From Primula veris (taxonomy: Eukaryota > Streptophyta > Magnoliopsida > Ericales > Primulaceae): a DNA stretch of 64,000 nt. Where the stretch lies: assembly GCA_963682055.1 (NCBI GenBank), contig OY821740.1:11308814-11372813 (forward strand). Reading direction: 5' to 3'. Each line of letters starts with the position of its first letter. Position 1 is the stretch's first letter. The notes under the pieces were generated by a model. That model did not search any database and was not told the DNA's origin. It saw only the letters and a list, made by a program, of their open reading frames with translations. Positions 46,105 to 58,784 of the stretch are shown here, one piece after another. The position numbers were made by a program, and so were the translations under genes.

Positions 46105-49100
46105 AAAACCTTGATTATTATTCAATGGGACATGATTACAACCTTAATATTTTTAAGATGCACAAGAATTCATTCCACTAACTTTGATGACATATTACTT
46201 ACAGAAGCCTTATCTAAAGAGTCAGAGAAAATATAATAACAATAAGAAGAAGAAAAATGAAACTTATAAAAGTTTGATTCTGTAACGACCCGGTCCCACG
46301 GACCGAGCCGTCATGCCCGTATCAACAATATTGTCCGCTTTGGCATAACTTCTCAGGGGGGTCACCCATCCTGCTACTACTCCAAGTTAAGCATGGAGTT
46401 CCGTGCTCGCTATTGTGTCGCACTGCTTTAAAAGGTCTTGTTGATAGGAAATAGATCTTTAAGCTCATATAGCACACGAGTACTCTCATATCTGAGCGAT
46501 GTGTGACTGACGCACAACACCGCACCACATAATTTCCTTCCTGAAAATCTGGGTTGTCACAATCACCCCCCTTTAGGCACGACGTCCTCGTCGGGCACGT
46601 CGTCCTCCAGGGGTCCACACACGTGCTAGTCCCCCATCATTTTCGACATCGACAGGAGTGTTGAAAGGGGTAACATCACAAACCACGAAAATTGCAATTT
46701 AGTCCGTTCATATTGATTTATAGGAATTAATCTTCAATTGACTTGAAGTCAAGCTAAAACCTTGGTTATTATCCAATGAGACATGATTACAACCTTAATA
46801 TTTTTAAGATGCACAAGAATTCATGCCACTAACTTTGATGGCATATTACTTACAGAAGACTTATCTAAAGAATCAGAGAAAAAATAATAACAATAAGAAG
46901 AAGAAAAATGAAACTTATAAAAGTTTGATTCTGTCTTCGGAAAATATTTTTTAGCATTCTAAAAAAAAGATTGATTCTAATTTCTCGTCAAGTCCTTGCT
47001 TAATGCTACATTTCCTTAAGTTGAGGTTCATTAACACGAGCCGATTTGACAAGAAATCAGGAGAGATCTACGTTGGAGCTGGCAGGGGCTACAGTCCCCC
47101 CATATTTTTACAATGCAGTTTTTTTTTTTATAACGAAAATAGCAATTTAGTCCGTCCATATTGATTTTTTAAAATTCAGCCCCCACATCTAGTGATACTG
47201 GCTCCGCCACTGCAAGAAACCCGAAGTTTTTTGGTTGTTGTTCTTTAAGATGACTTTTGAAAAATCAAAACAACTCCTACATCCATCATTTTCGACATCG
47301 ACGGGAGTGTTGAAGGTGGGAACCATCACAAACCACGAAAATGGCAATTTAGTCCGTCCATATTGATTTATAGGAATTAATCTCCAATTGACTTGAAGTC
47401 AAGCTAAAACCTTGATTATTATCCAATGGGACATGATTACAACCTTAATATTTTTAAGATGTACAAGAATTCATGCCACTAACTTTGATGACATATTACT
47501 TACAGAAGACTTATCTAAAGAATCAGAAAAAAAAAATAATAACAATAAGAAGAAGAAAAATGAAACTTATAAAAGTTTGATTCTGTCTTCGGAAAATATT
47601 TTTTAGCATTCTAAAAAAAAGATTGATTCTAATTTCTCGTCAAGTCCTTGCTTAATGCTACATTTCCTTAAGTTGAGGTTCAATAACACGAGCCGATTTG
47701 AGAAGAAATGAGGAGAGATCTACGTTGGAGCTGGCAGGGGCTACAGTCCCCCCATATTTTTACAATGCAATTTTTTTTTTATAACGAAAATAGCAATTTA
47801 GTCCGTCCATATTGATTTTTTAAAATTCAGCCCCCACATCTAGTGATACTGGCTCCGCCACTGCAAGAAACCCGAAGTTTTTTGGTTGTTGTTCTTTAAG
47901 ATGACTTTTGAAAAATCAAAACAACTCCTACATCCATCATTTTCGACATCGACGGGAGTGTTGAAGGTGGAAACTATCACAAACCACCAAAATAGCAATT
48001 TAGTCCGTCCATATTGATTTATAGGAATTAATCTCCAATTGACTTGAAGTCAAGCTAAAACCTTGATTATTATCCAATGGGACATGATTACAACCTTAAT
48101 ATTTTTAACATGCACACGAATTCATGCAACTAACTTTGATGACATATTACTTACAGAAGACTTATCTAAAGAATCAGAGAAAAAATAATAACAATAAGAA
48201 GAAGAAAAATGAAACTTATAAAAGTTTGATTCTGTCTTCGGAAAATATTTTTTAGCATTCTAAAAATAAATTGATTCTAATTTCTCGTCAAGTCCTTGCT
48301 TAATGCTACATTTCCTTAAGTTGAGGTTCAATAACACGAGCCGATTTGACAAGAAACCATGAGAGATCTACGTTGGAGCTGGCAGAGGCTACAGTCCTCC
48401 CATATTTTTATAATGCAGTTTTTTTTTATAACGAAAATAACAATTTAGTCCGTCCATATTGATTTTTTAAAATTCAGCCCCCACATCTAGTGATACTGGC
48501 TCCGCCACTGCAAGAAACCCGAAATTTTTTTGTTGTTCTTTAAGATGACTTTTGAAAAATCAAAACAACTCCTACATCCATCATTTTCAACATCGACGGG
48601 AGTGTTGAAGGTGGAAACTATCACAAACCACGAAAATAGCAATTTAGTCCGTTCATATTAATTTATAGGAATTAATCTCCAATTGACTTGAAGTCAAGCT
48701 AAAACCTTGATTATTATCCAATGGGACATGATTACAACCTTAATATTTTTAAGATGCACACGAATTCATGCCACTAACTTTGATGACATGTTACTTACAG
48801 AAGACTTATCTAAAGAATCAGAGAAAAAATAATAACAATAAGAAGAAGAAAAATGAAACTTATAAAAGTTTGATTCTGTCTTCAAAAAATATTTTTTAGC
48901 ATTCTAAAAAAAAGATTGATTCTAATTTCTCGTCAAGTCCTTGCTTAATGCTACATTTCCTTAAGTTGAGGTTCAATAACACGAGCCGATTTGACAAGAA
49001 ACCATGAGAGATCTACGTTGGAGCTGGCAGGGGCTACAGTCCCTCCATATTTTTACAATGCAATTTTTTTTATATAACGAAAATAGCAATTTAGTCCGTC

Positions 49101-49277
49101 CATATTGATTTTTTAAATTCAGCCCCCACATCTAGTGATGCTGGCTCCGCCACTGCAAGAAACCCGAAGTTTTTTGGTTGTTCTTTAAGATGACTTTTGA
49201 AAAATCAAAACAACTCCTACATCCATCGTTTTCGACATCGACGGGAGTGTTGAACGTGAAACCATCACAAACCACTA
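46105..49277. repeat. 650-bp tandem array beside the retrotransposon
   Basis: Four near-identical units starting at 46756, 47406, 48057 and 48701 (spacings 650, 651, 644), plus a first partial unit at 46105 interrupted by a Cassandra-like sequence. Each runs from aaaaccttgattattatcc through ctggctccgccactgcaag to gacttgaagtcaagct. The single-copy ancestor is at 5276-5766. The unit is the upstream flank of the neprosin gene, pushed 16.5 kb away by the retrotransposon. Non-coding. Confidence 0.93.
46281..46561. mobile_element. Cassandra-like LTR with 5S-rRNA-related segment
   Basis: Starts TGTAACGACCCGG and ends GGGTTGTCACA (281 bp). Its minus strand contains GTAGCAGGATGGGTGACC and GGAACTCC...CTTAACTTGG, resembling the 3' half of plant 5S rRNA, as seen in LTRs of Cassandra TRIM elements. 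About 80 bp of GC-rich sequence follows (tcgtcgggcacgtcgtcctc), probably internal sequence. No second LTR. It replaces part of the first 650-bp unit. Identification rests on resemblance; it is not a functional 5S gene. Confidence 0.6.
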
Positions 49278-51051
49278 ACATTTTCTAATATAAGTTTGAA
49301 ATTAGTACGTATTATGGGAATATATATTTTCCTTTGAATATTATCTGGTACTCGTTTGTTGAGTCAAGAGTGGACATAAGTTGAATTAAGCTAAATTCCA
49401 TCACTTTCAAGATTCGCTTTCATCCTCCAAATATGCAATAATTCTAGTTGTGATATTTAAGTTTAGGTGAACATGCTATTGCGTCATATTTGGGTAAATG
49501 CCTTGTCAAACCAAAAGGGTTCAAGGTTCGAATTTTGTGAGCTAAATCCCGCAAAACATGGTATAAATAAACCTCAAATGCAGGTGAAATTAGAGCTTAG
49601 AAGCAAAAAAGAGAAGCCAGAAGCTCAATACAAGAACATAGTGCTACGACTAAACATAAGTTACACCACTAATACTACCATATAAACAACAAAGCTACAG
49701 CACCGAAGAGACTAAATTGAAACAAAGAGGCAATAACCTAAGAGGCTTCTATTTAAGCACAGCGAATATTCGATGTTTATAACCGGAAGTCGTTTAACAT
49801 TTTGGAGATGGGGTACTAATAACTAGAATACAATCCTTAACTTATGATCAAAAGAATAAAATTGGACAGCAATACAAAACTTCAAAGTAGAACGATAACC
49901 CATTATCATATGCGATTAAACTATTTGGTAGCTTTCATTTCGCCGATAAGAGTGTATAAACACTAATTCTCATCCTTTTTGAAGGTCAAATCAACCCTTA
50001 AGTTGGTTTGACAATTGAATCAAATAGTTTCTTCAATAAACAAGCAAAAGATGCTTCTACTATCCAAAAATAAATGAACTACGAGCCATTTACCGGAACA
50101 TACTTATTAATTAGCTTTCAGTTTCAACTAGTACAAATTGAAGAATATAAAATGATCATTTGTTACTCCCCACCTCATAATCTAGACCACTACATGTGCG
50201 AATGGAGATTAAAAAAAATCATAAAAAGTCATTTTTCCAGACTATAATCGTTGAATGCTTTTCTTTTAGCTCATATATGTGAACTGTTTGTCTGTCGGTT
50301 TTTTCTTTTGCCAATTGTTTCTGCTTTCCTTCATTGGAATCTCTTGCATAACGACTGGATGAAAACACAAACAATTGGCGAAAGAAGAAAGGTATAGACG
50401 ATGCATAACCAGTGGAGTTGTTTTGAAATTTGTCACAATTGCAAGAACAAGAATTTTATACTAAATATCAAAGCAACATTTTTTTTTTAATTATCTCGGG
50501 ACAGTGTAAACAACCTTCGGATTGATTGTTATCTTACCAATTTCAATCTTGGCTGATACTACTTGACTTTAACCGAGAAGAAGCCACCATCTCGGCGTGA
50601 ACATGTGTCTTTAATCTTTATCATTAACAGCGAACACAGATACTTTTAGTAACCATCATTTACTCCCGAAAGTTCTCCGCAATTAATATTGACCATTTTA
50701 GTGGATTTACGAATGCCGCAGGTCTCTTCAAGACAGGCTAAATAGTAAATAGTAAATACTCCTTCTATATAATCATACTTTACAGGACATGTCTTATTAA
50801 GATACCAAAACTGACCGGCTACAGGACTACTCGTGCACGGATATAGCAAAAATATTTTAACTCACAAGAAGCTAAGAAATTAACAAAATCGAAGATAACT
50901 GTTAACAGCAATCTTTTTAAGCACGCACAATCACAAAGGTAAAACTATTTTTAGAAATGGCAAATAACTAAAGTACCACAGGTCTTCTATAATTCTATTA
51001 TTTGTTCCACTGAGGAAATAAAGTCGGTATCTGTATCATCTGATGTAATAC
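49278..51051. other. Spacer, nothing firmly supported
   Basis: AT-rich. A minus-strand open frame at 50646-50849 (with VAGQFWYLNKTCPVKYDYIEG) has no ATG at its start and no recognised family. The rest shows no gene or complete transposon. Confidence 0.4.
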
Positions 51052-52982
51052 TTAAATCTTAGGCTTGATAATTACACATCTAATTAGTAGTCCTGTTTTC
51101 CAGTGCCCTCCCTGTTCTAAAAGATGAAATTCCACTTCTGCATCCCCATTGGATTGATCTGTTTTGAACTCGCCAACATGGAGTCGTATCCACTCTCCTC
51201 GAAGCTTTCCAAAGAGGATGATTTGGCGGTTTTTTACCGTGCCATCTGGTAGCAGTAACCTAATTGTAATCAGGAGTTCCCATCCAGAGGCCTTATTGGT
51301 TTAGCTTAACTTCATATAAAATTTCGTACACAGTTTCTGGTGACAAATCAGAAATCTTGAGCCTCCCCCTCACATCTAGCCAGCACACGTGTGATAGTTT
51401 CACTACCTCAATATTATCATCGATGAAATTATGGTAAATTATGATTTAGTGACCTGGTTTTTGGCCAATTTTAAGATAAGTGACCTAAGTTTAACTTTTG
51501 TATTGTTTTAGTGATCTTGCGTCAATTCAGTGGACGGAATACGTTATACGTGCTATCACGTGCCCTCACGTCTGTTAACTAAAAGGTAAAATCTGAGGTA
51601 TTTTAGTCATTTTAGCAAGAAATATGTTTTTTTTCGAAAAATAGGATGACAGGTCACTAAATTGCTAACAAAATTAAACTTAGGTCACAAAACCGAAATT
51701 ACAAAAATTTAGGTCACTTATCCTAAAATTGACCAAAACTCATGTCACTAAAGCATAATTTACCCCTGAAATTATAATAAACAGAACTCGTTTTTTGTAA
51801 AATTCGCAGGATTCTGATGAGACTGTACAACTGATGTTATCTCAAAATAATAAAATATGATAAAATGTACAATGGATGTTATCTCAAACTATGTTAAAGC
51901 CATATTCAAATGCTCGTAATGTAATTGAACTCTATTGAACTATATTGCTCGTCATGTAATATTTGAACTCTATCGGACTATGTCTTAAAAGTTCAAATAT
52001 TTGGTCATAATAGATCAGAAAAGTAAATTTTGTTACACCATGTGTCAAGATACAGCGTTTTAAAGTGATTTAAGACATCAACCGAGGTGATTTCTTCTTA
52101 TAAAAACAGTATCGATAGTACTCTAGATTTTTTTGTTTTCATCCGATTTCTAAAAATTGTTCATTGACGATATGTTTGAATAGTTTGGCCTCAGGTTAGT
52201 TGGGTTCCCCAAATCCATGGGTTTGGTTTAAAATGTACAGATTCAGTCCTTAGTTGAATAATTCAAGAAAATGTGTACCTTCATATTTGATTCTCCTATA
52301 TACACAACTTCAATGTTCAAAATGCATCGCAAATGAAATAAACAAACCGTCGACTAAACTTGGTCCTTAATTTACGCCCTTGGATGTGGATCTCAGAAAA
52401 AAAAAAAAACAAAGTGATGCTATATTTTAAGCCAGAGAGACTAGAATGCAATCAGGTTGAAGGGACACCAAACTACAATATGATAAAACAAAATAATAAT
52501 ATTAACTAAAATACGATAACAAAATGAACAAAGAGTGGACCTTGTTTCTTTATAACAATCCCATTTCCAGTTTCCTTGATCTCCCCAGGACCAAGTGATA
52601 TAAAGTGATCTTGGGTATAGCATAAAGCAAGTTTTCCCAGACTTCTCATCAAACCACTTTTTCTACATCAAGAAGAGCGAAATCGTGTTAAGGGACAGTC
52701 GGCGACAACTTGTCCGAAAAATAAGTGGCTCGATTTTGGATACTCTTATAAATTACTTCGTATTTGATAAAACAACCTTTTAGAAGTTGAAATAATGGAG
52801 TAACCAGACTACTTGAACTTTGGGTAATAAACATCTAAAAAAAAGGTAAATTTAATAACCAAGTTACTACTAAACTTTGAGTAAAAAAAATATAGAATGG
52901 AAAGTGTGAGAACCTTTGTTTTGTTATCGAGGTAGGCTACTTTATCATCGTTTATGTCCTCTTTTGCCTTCTTGTTTTTCAT
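51052..52982 (-). pseudogene. PP2 (phloem protein 2/Nictaba-type lectin) pseudogene
   Basis: Three exons on the minus strand: 52914-52982 (MKNKKAKEDINDDKVAYLDN...), 52541-52662 (WFDEKSGKTCFMLYPRSLYI, matching the PP2 KCYMLSARDLSITW block) and 51052-51813. The last exon carries VCWLDVRGRLKISDLSPETV, LLLPDGTVKNRQIILFGKL and GEWIRLHVGEFKTD, the PP2 W/GEF signature, ending at the TAA at 51052-51054. GT-AG sites fit and the reading phase carries across. Two lesions kill it: a 334-bp MITE inside the last exon (51433-51766, 9-bp duplication) and a +1 shift near 51305 (an extra C before NKASGW). PP2 proteins are carbohydrate-binding proteins of phloem or stress responses. Confidence 0.88.
51433..51766. 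mobile_element. Mutator-type MITE inside the PP2 exon
   Basis: 334 bp with about 65-bp imperfect inverted ends (GGTAAATTATGATTTAGTGAC against GGGGTAAATTATGCTTTAGT) and the 9-bp direct repeat tgaaattat on both sides (51424-51432, 51767-51775), the duplication size of Mutator-like elements. No transposase. Confidence 0.88.
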
Positions 52983-53107
52983 TCTTGAGAGGGAATGAAT
53001 AATGAAGTGAAATATTACTGGAGGGGCAAAAGTACATGTATCGTGTATGTTAACTGTTAAGTTGCTTATTAAAAATATGTATGTTAAGTTCGTGACTTAT
53101 TACTATA

Positions 53108-53903
53108 TTAGTAAATGATACCCACACGTTACGTGTGATACGCTATAAATTATGATAATGATACAAATATAAAGTAAAAAATATATATAAAATATAAGAA
53201 AAAAATATGATATAAATTGTGATGATGATACAAATATTTAGAGAAAAAAAAATATAGGAGATAAGAAATTTTACGGGGTTAAAAAGTGGTTAAAGAGGGA
53301 GAAAAAGTTTAATTAGTTTTTATTTTTATATTTATATTTTTTATGAAAGTAGTTAATATGGTAATTAAAAAAAAATATAAGGGTATTTTTGGAAAAAAAT
53401 ACTAAATTGGGCCGCCTATAAAGTAAAAAAATATAGGATATAAGAAAAAAATATGATATAAATTGTGATGATGATACAAATATTTCGAGAAAAAAAATAT
53501 ATGATATAAGAAATTTTACGGGGTTAAAAAGTGGTTAAAGAGGGAGAAAAAATGTAATTAGTTTTTATTTTTATATTTTTTATGAAAATAGTTAATATGG
53601 TAATTAAGAAAAAAAGTATAAATGTACTTTTGAAAAAAAATGGCTAAATTGGGCAGACTCAACTTTTCTTGAGTTCCCTTATATTAATATTTAGAGAAAA
53701 AAAATATAGCATATAAGAAATTTTACGGGGTTAAAAAATGGTTAAAGAGGAAGAAAAAGTGTAATTAGCTTTTATTTTTATATTTTTTATGAAATTAGTT
53801 AATATGCTAATTAAGAAAAAAGTATAAGGATATTTTTGAAAAAAAAAATGATTAAATTGGGCAGTTTCAATTTTTCTTTAGATCCCTTATATTAATAGTA
53901 TGA
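53108..53903 (-). mobile_element. Non-autonomous Helitron, about 0.8 kb
   Basis: Minus-strand 5' end TCATACTATTAATATAAGGG, preceded by A. The 3' end has the perfect palindrome CACACGTAACGTGTG, then CTAA 15 nt later, followed by T. These are standard Helitron termini. The interior holds three diverged copies of a roughly 220-bp repeat (acggggttaaaaagtggtta in each). No Rep/helicase. Confidence 0.85.
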
Positions 53904-54490
53904 TATGCAACTTTTATAAGACACATATGTGGCTAGAGATTAAGACACATAAATATGATATTGTAAAATAATATATCAAATACAAAAAAAAAGAAAAAAA
54001 AAAGGGAAAATGATCAGAAACATCAAGGTTTGATTAAGCCATCAAGAAGTTCTTTTTGACCATTTCCGCTTTGAAAAGTACAATTTGATAAGAAATAAAT
54101 TATTTATTTTATGCAAACTTGTTAAGTGGACTAACATTATTTTTATAAAAACAGTTAAGAGTATTAAAATTAAGTAGAAGCCAAAAATAATTTAATGGTA
54201 TAAACTACCCAAGTTGAATTTTCATTAGAAGGCCCAACTTAAACTTGTAATTTTACGTGTATTCTAGAAATAAAATTAGATTTTAAGGAAAAAAATGATT
54301 CTTTTCAACTAAATCAATAAATATTGAACCTTAAGAGTGGCGGAGCAAAGATGGCAAAATGGTGTGCGGCTGAATTTCAAGAATAAGAGCTAAGATGGAC
54401 ACACCACAAACAAATGAAAATGAACATTTTTAGTTCCCAAGCTTTTTAGTCAATTGTATAAACAAATAATGTACAATAGATACCACTTTT
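53904..54490. other. Spacer, nothing supported
   Basis: AT-rich non-coding stretch between the Helitron and the foldback element. Contains taagagtggcggagcaaagatgg (54331), a possible eroded hAT terminus. Confidence 0.4.
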
Positions 54491-56485
54491 GAAATTATAT
54501 TCCTCCTAGATAACTTCGTAATTTCACATTACTCATAGGTACCACTTTTTAATTATTTAGTTTATTTACCAAAACGCCATACACATATTTCATAAAAAAT
54601 AAAAAAAAAACACATAAAATTATAGAAAATGCAAAAAATCTCAAAATAAATGAAAAAAAATCACAAAAAATGAAAAAAAAAATCACAAAAAATCACAAAA
54701 ATTTAAAAAAATTATAAAAAAAATCACAAAATAAAAAAAAAATCATAAAAAATCACAAAATTTTAAAAATATTACAAAAAAGATGAAAAAAATGAAAAAA
54801 AATCACATAAAATTATAAAAAATGAAAAAAAAATTATTAAAAAAATGAAAAAAAATGAAAAAAAAAATCACAAAATTATTTAAAAAAAAATGAAAAAAAA
54901 TCACAAAAAAATCACTTTTATTGAACTTTATGCACTTTCGACTGTACTAGATGTACTTTCGACTGAACCAGATGCACTTTTAGTTGAACTATATGCACTT
55001 TCAGCTGAACCAGATGCACTTTTAGTTGAACTATATGCACTTTCAGCTGAACCAGATGCACTTTTAGTTGAACCAGATGCAGGTTTTACAGAATGATATA
55101 CACTTTTATTGAATTAGATGCACTTTTGTCTGAACCATATGCACTTTTAGCTGAACCAGATACACTTTTAGCTGAACCAGATACACTTTTAGCTGAACCA
55201 TATGCACTTTCAGCTGAACCATATGCACTTTCAGTTGTACCAGATGCACTTTTAGTTGAATCAGATACATTTTTAACAGAATTATATGCACTTTCGATTG
55301 TACTATATTCATTTTGGACTACACTATATGCACTTTTGACTTAACTATATGTACTTTCCACTAAATTAGATGCACTTTAAGCTGAACCATATGTACTTTC
55401 AGCTGAATCAGATGCACTTTTAGCTGAATCAGTATGCATACTCACTTTTATTGAACTATATTTACTTTCGATTGAATTGTATGCACTTTCAACGGAACTA
55501 GGTATACTTTCAGCTGAATTGAATGCAATTTCGACTCAAATTTATGCATTTTTGACTAATTATATACACTTTCGACTGAATTATATCAATTTTTATTGAA
55601 CTATATACGCTTTTGACTGAATTATATGTATTTTTGACTGAACTAGATGCACTTTCAGCTCATTTAGATTAAAAAAAGCACATTTATCATGGAAAAACCA
55701 TTTTTTTGTATAAAAAAAATCACTTTTCGGTATAAAAAGTGATATATTGACAAAAAAAAATTATATATTTTTTGTAATTTCTTAAAAAGTTTATGATTTT
55801 TTTTTTTATAATTCTTTTTTTTTTTGTGATTTTTTTATAGTTTTTATAATTTTTTGTGATCTTTGTTATTTTTTTATAATGTTTTGTAATTTTTTGTGAA
55901 TTTTGTGATTTTTTTGATTTTTTTTTTTGATTTTTTATATAATTTTTTCATTTTTTTATTTTTTTTAATTTTTTTTTAATTTTTTGTGATTTTTCGGTAT
56001 AAGTATATGATTTTTTAATTTTTTTTTATATATTTATTTTTTGTAATTTTTTTAAAAATTTGTGATTTTTTTTCATATTTTGTGATTTTTTGTAATTTTT
56101 TATTTTTTTATATTTTTGTTGTGATTTTTGTATTTTTTTAATAATTTTTTGTGATTTTTTATAGTTTTTTGATTTTTTGTGATTTTTTGTGAATTTTATA
56201 ATTTTTTATGATTTTTTTGTGATTTTTTTCATTTTTTTTTTATAATTTTTTATTTTTTTTTGTTATTTTTTATATTTTTTGTGATTTTTTTCATTTTTAT
56301 AACTTTTTTGTGTTTTGTTTTTATTTTGTTGTAATTGAAAACTATTTTTTTTGGGGTTTGTAGAAAGATCAAATATGTATATTATATTTTTGATTTGTAT
56401 GATAATTTAGTAAATAAACTAAATAATTAAAAAGTGGTACCAGTAATGTGAAATTATCAAGGTATCTAGGAGGAATATAATTTGT
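54491..56485. mobile_element. Foldback element with AT-rich arms and minisatellite core
   Basis: The outer about 95 bp are inverted copies of each other (aattatattcctcctagata / tatctaggaggaatataatt; accactttttaattatttag / ctaaataattaaaaagtggt). The inner arms are an (A)n-TCAC simple repeat on the left (54590-54905) and its complement GTGA-(T)n on the right (55780-56330), so the halves can fold on each other. The core is a 21-bp minisatellite. No transposase; resembles long-TIR foldback transposons. Confidence 0.75.
54905..55680. repeat. 21-bp minisatellite
   Basis: About 35 copies of a unit like cacttttagttgaactatatg / cactttcagctgaaccagatg. The unit is seven codons long, so all three plus frames and one minus frame stay partly open and read as heptads (ALLVELY, ALSAEPD; minus VQLKVHM). 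I treat these ORFs as by-products. Confidence 0.92.
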
Positions 56486-56587
56486 TATGAGATATTTATA
56501 GTGAATGACCCCTTGTATAAAATCCGATCTACAATCTACACACAATTGTGACGTCGTGGACAATGGAGTTAATAAATTGAAGATAAA

Positions 56588-57158
56588 TGATAGAACACAA
56601 AAATTATACCCGAATATGTCTATTCGGATATGAATCGACCCAAACGTTATTAGAGGGTACCCAATGCTTGAATTCTAAAACCCATGGTCTAAAAGTTCCT
56701 TCCTGACAGACCATTATCCATAAAGGTCTTAGCCCAATCAGTAAAGGCCCACAGTTGAAAAGCCCATGGGGGTAACGCATGAGATGGAGACATTTGTCAA
56801 CATCCTGTGAGGCAAAATTGCCTATAAATAGCCAAGTACCTTCACTAAAAGAAGGACCCGGGAAATCCATCAAAAAAATATAGAGAGAAGGAGAGAAAAG
56901 GGCAAAACTTGTCAGAGCTTATCACACTAGAAAGCATACCGAGCAAGATAAAGAACCGAGTACCGAAGACCAAAAGATAGACCAAGATTAAGAGCAAGTT
57001 ATAATACCGAGCATAAGTGCAGTAAGAAATTGTGATCCGAGCAAGTTGTAAAACCGAGCAATAATAAAGATCAAAGAAGTGTTCAATAATTACTGCTTTT
57101 TAATTATTATATTATTGTTGAAAAGCATAACGCCACCTCCAAAGTTATTGCTTTATCA
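56588..57158 (+). repeat. 5' LTR of element 2
   Basis: 571 bp from TGATAGAACACAAAA to ...TTGCTTTATCA. TATA box TATAAATA at 56823-56830. Followed by aaTGGCGCCG as in element 1. Confidence 0.9.
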
Positions 57159-57242
57159 AATGGCGCCGCGCCGTCTCCGGTCTTCATCTAGTTTCTCACT
57201 AGTTTCGAAGTCGAACACCTATACTCTATCAGACAAGCAACA

Positions 57243-58784
57243 ATGGCAACTACAAATGAAGAAACCCGCCCGGAGGAAGTAGGCATAACGACTAACCAGG
57301 AAGTCTCAATCCACCTAGACGTGTTAGCGCATCTCCTCAACATCGATACCTCTACGAAGCACTCCAGGTCGAAGCGAGACCGACCACCTCTAATATTCAA
57401 ACCGACCAACCAACCAACAGTTACCAATCAACGGACTCGTCGACGAAAACCCTACAGCTCGGAGGAAGAACGAGTGCTGTCCGCGACAAGGCGCACAAGA
57501 AGACCGTCGCCAGTCAACCGTCGCCTCAGCAACGCAGGGCCAAGCTCAAGGGCCCCCCTGCTAGCAGCCTCGGTCAACTCCAGTTCCCACCAGGTATGGC
57601 ATGCCAGAGGACCGTGTATCCGAACAAACGGTCCGACCATCGATCCTCCCACCGTGGATAATTACACCATCCACGGTGGAAGTACAACCCATTGTTCCCC
57701 AAGCAGGGAACGCGGTCGCATTGGCACAAACCGAGCAAGGTTACAATGCCCAGCTTCAAGCTCAGCTGGCCGCATGCATGTCTGCCATGGCAGCAGCAGG
57801 CATTACAATACCGCCGACCCAAACTGCCCAGGCACATCAAGAACCCCGACTAGCAGTGGAAGATTCCACTTACCGAGCCACCTTTGAAGTGGCAGGCCGA
57901 GAACAGGGTATAGGGCTTCCCCGGCAAATGAAGCATATACCGAGAATAAACCCGACAATGTTCGATCGCCAATACGCTCCTCGAGGACCTGTCCTCGACA
58001 AGAAACCGAACGACGGGAGATACCCCAACCACAGGGTCGCGTAGGATACTATCCACAACCCCACTATGGGGGATACGCCCCCCACTACCAAACACCGGTT
58101 GAAGCGTTCCAACAGGCTTGGGACGTATGCCAAGAAACTTCATGTACCGAGCAGATCACACGGTACCGCAATCATGTGGGGTTCGTCATCCCCGAATTCA
58201 GGCTCTATGATGGAAGGAGCTGCCTAATCGATAATCTGCGACACTACAAGACAGGGATGGAGCTGTGGAGTGATGATAATGCACTGATGTGAAAGTTTTT
58301 CAAAAATATCTTGGGCCAAGAGGCTTAATCGTGGTATCATAACCTACCACGGGGATCCATAGGGAGCTGGACGGAGCTGCTCCGAGCATACTCCACCCGA
58401 TATGCTGCTTATCGGAAGAAGAAGGTCAACATCGAAACCCTTCTCAAAATGTCAATGCTGCCAAATAAACGACTCAATAACTACTGCATACGTTTCATCG
58501 ACGTGGAAAATCAAATTCCGCAATACGCCAACAACATAGCCATCCAAAACTTCATCAAATCTATCCCCAGCGGCTATCGGGCGAGAAGGAAGTTCATCGG
58601 CAAGAGCTTCCCGACTACTGACGCTCTGCTTGCCTATTGCACCCACCTCACCGATAAAAATGAGGAAATGCGACTCCTCAACCGCACTCTGCCGAGAAGA
58701 GAGTCAGTCCGAGAAGCACAGGTGGACCGTAAGAGAGCGAAGAACAACCAAGGGGGAGCAGTCAAACCGACCAGGCAGGATTAA
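57243..58784 (+). pseudogene. gag of element 2, broken
   Basis: Starts MATTNEETRPEEVGITTNQE at 57243. Relative to element 1 about 120 bp is missing at 57594, between short AGG repeats, shifting the frame to MPEDRVSEQTVRPSILPPW. A frame change near 58040, a TGA at 58290 (Cys in element 1) and a damaged QEA-SWYHN site at 58326 follow. From 58449 the gag domain is clean (NKRLNNYCIRFIDVENQI). Confidence 0.82.

Noticed and set aside
46281..46561. Functional 5S rRNA gene
   Set aside because: Only part of the 5S sequence is recognisable and it is rearranged; the TG...CA ends fit an LTR better.
50646..50849. Minus-strand ORF as an extra exon of the PP2 gene or a separate gene
   Set aside because: It lies beyond the PP2 stop codon, has no ATG and no recognised motif.
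54890..55344. Heptad-repeat ORFs as a leucine-zipper-like protein
   Set aside because: The 21-bp repeat unit keeps several frames open on both strands at once; no start context, flanking exons or homologue.
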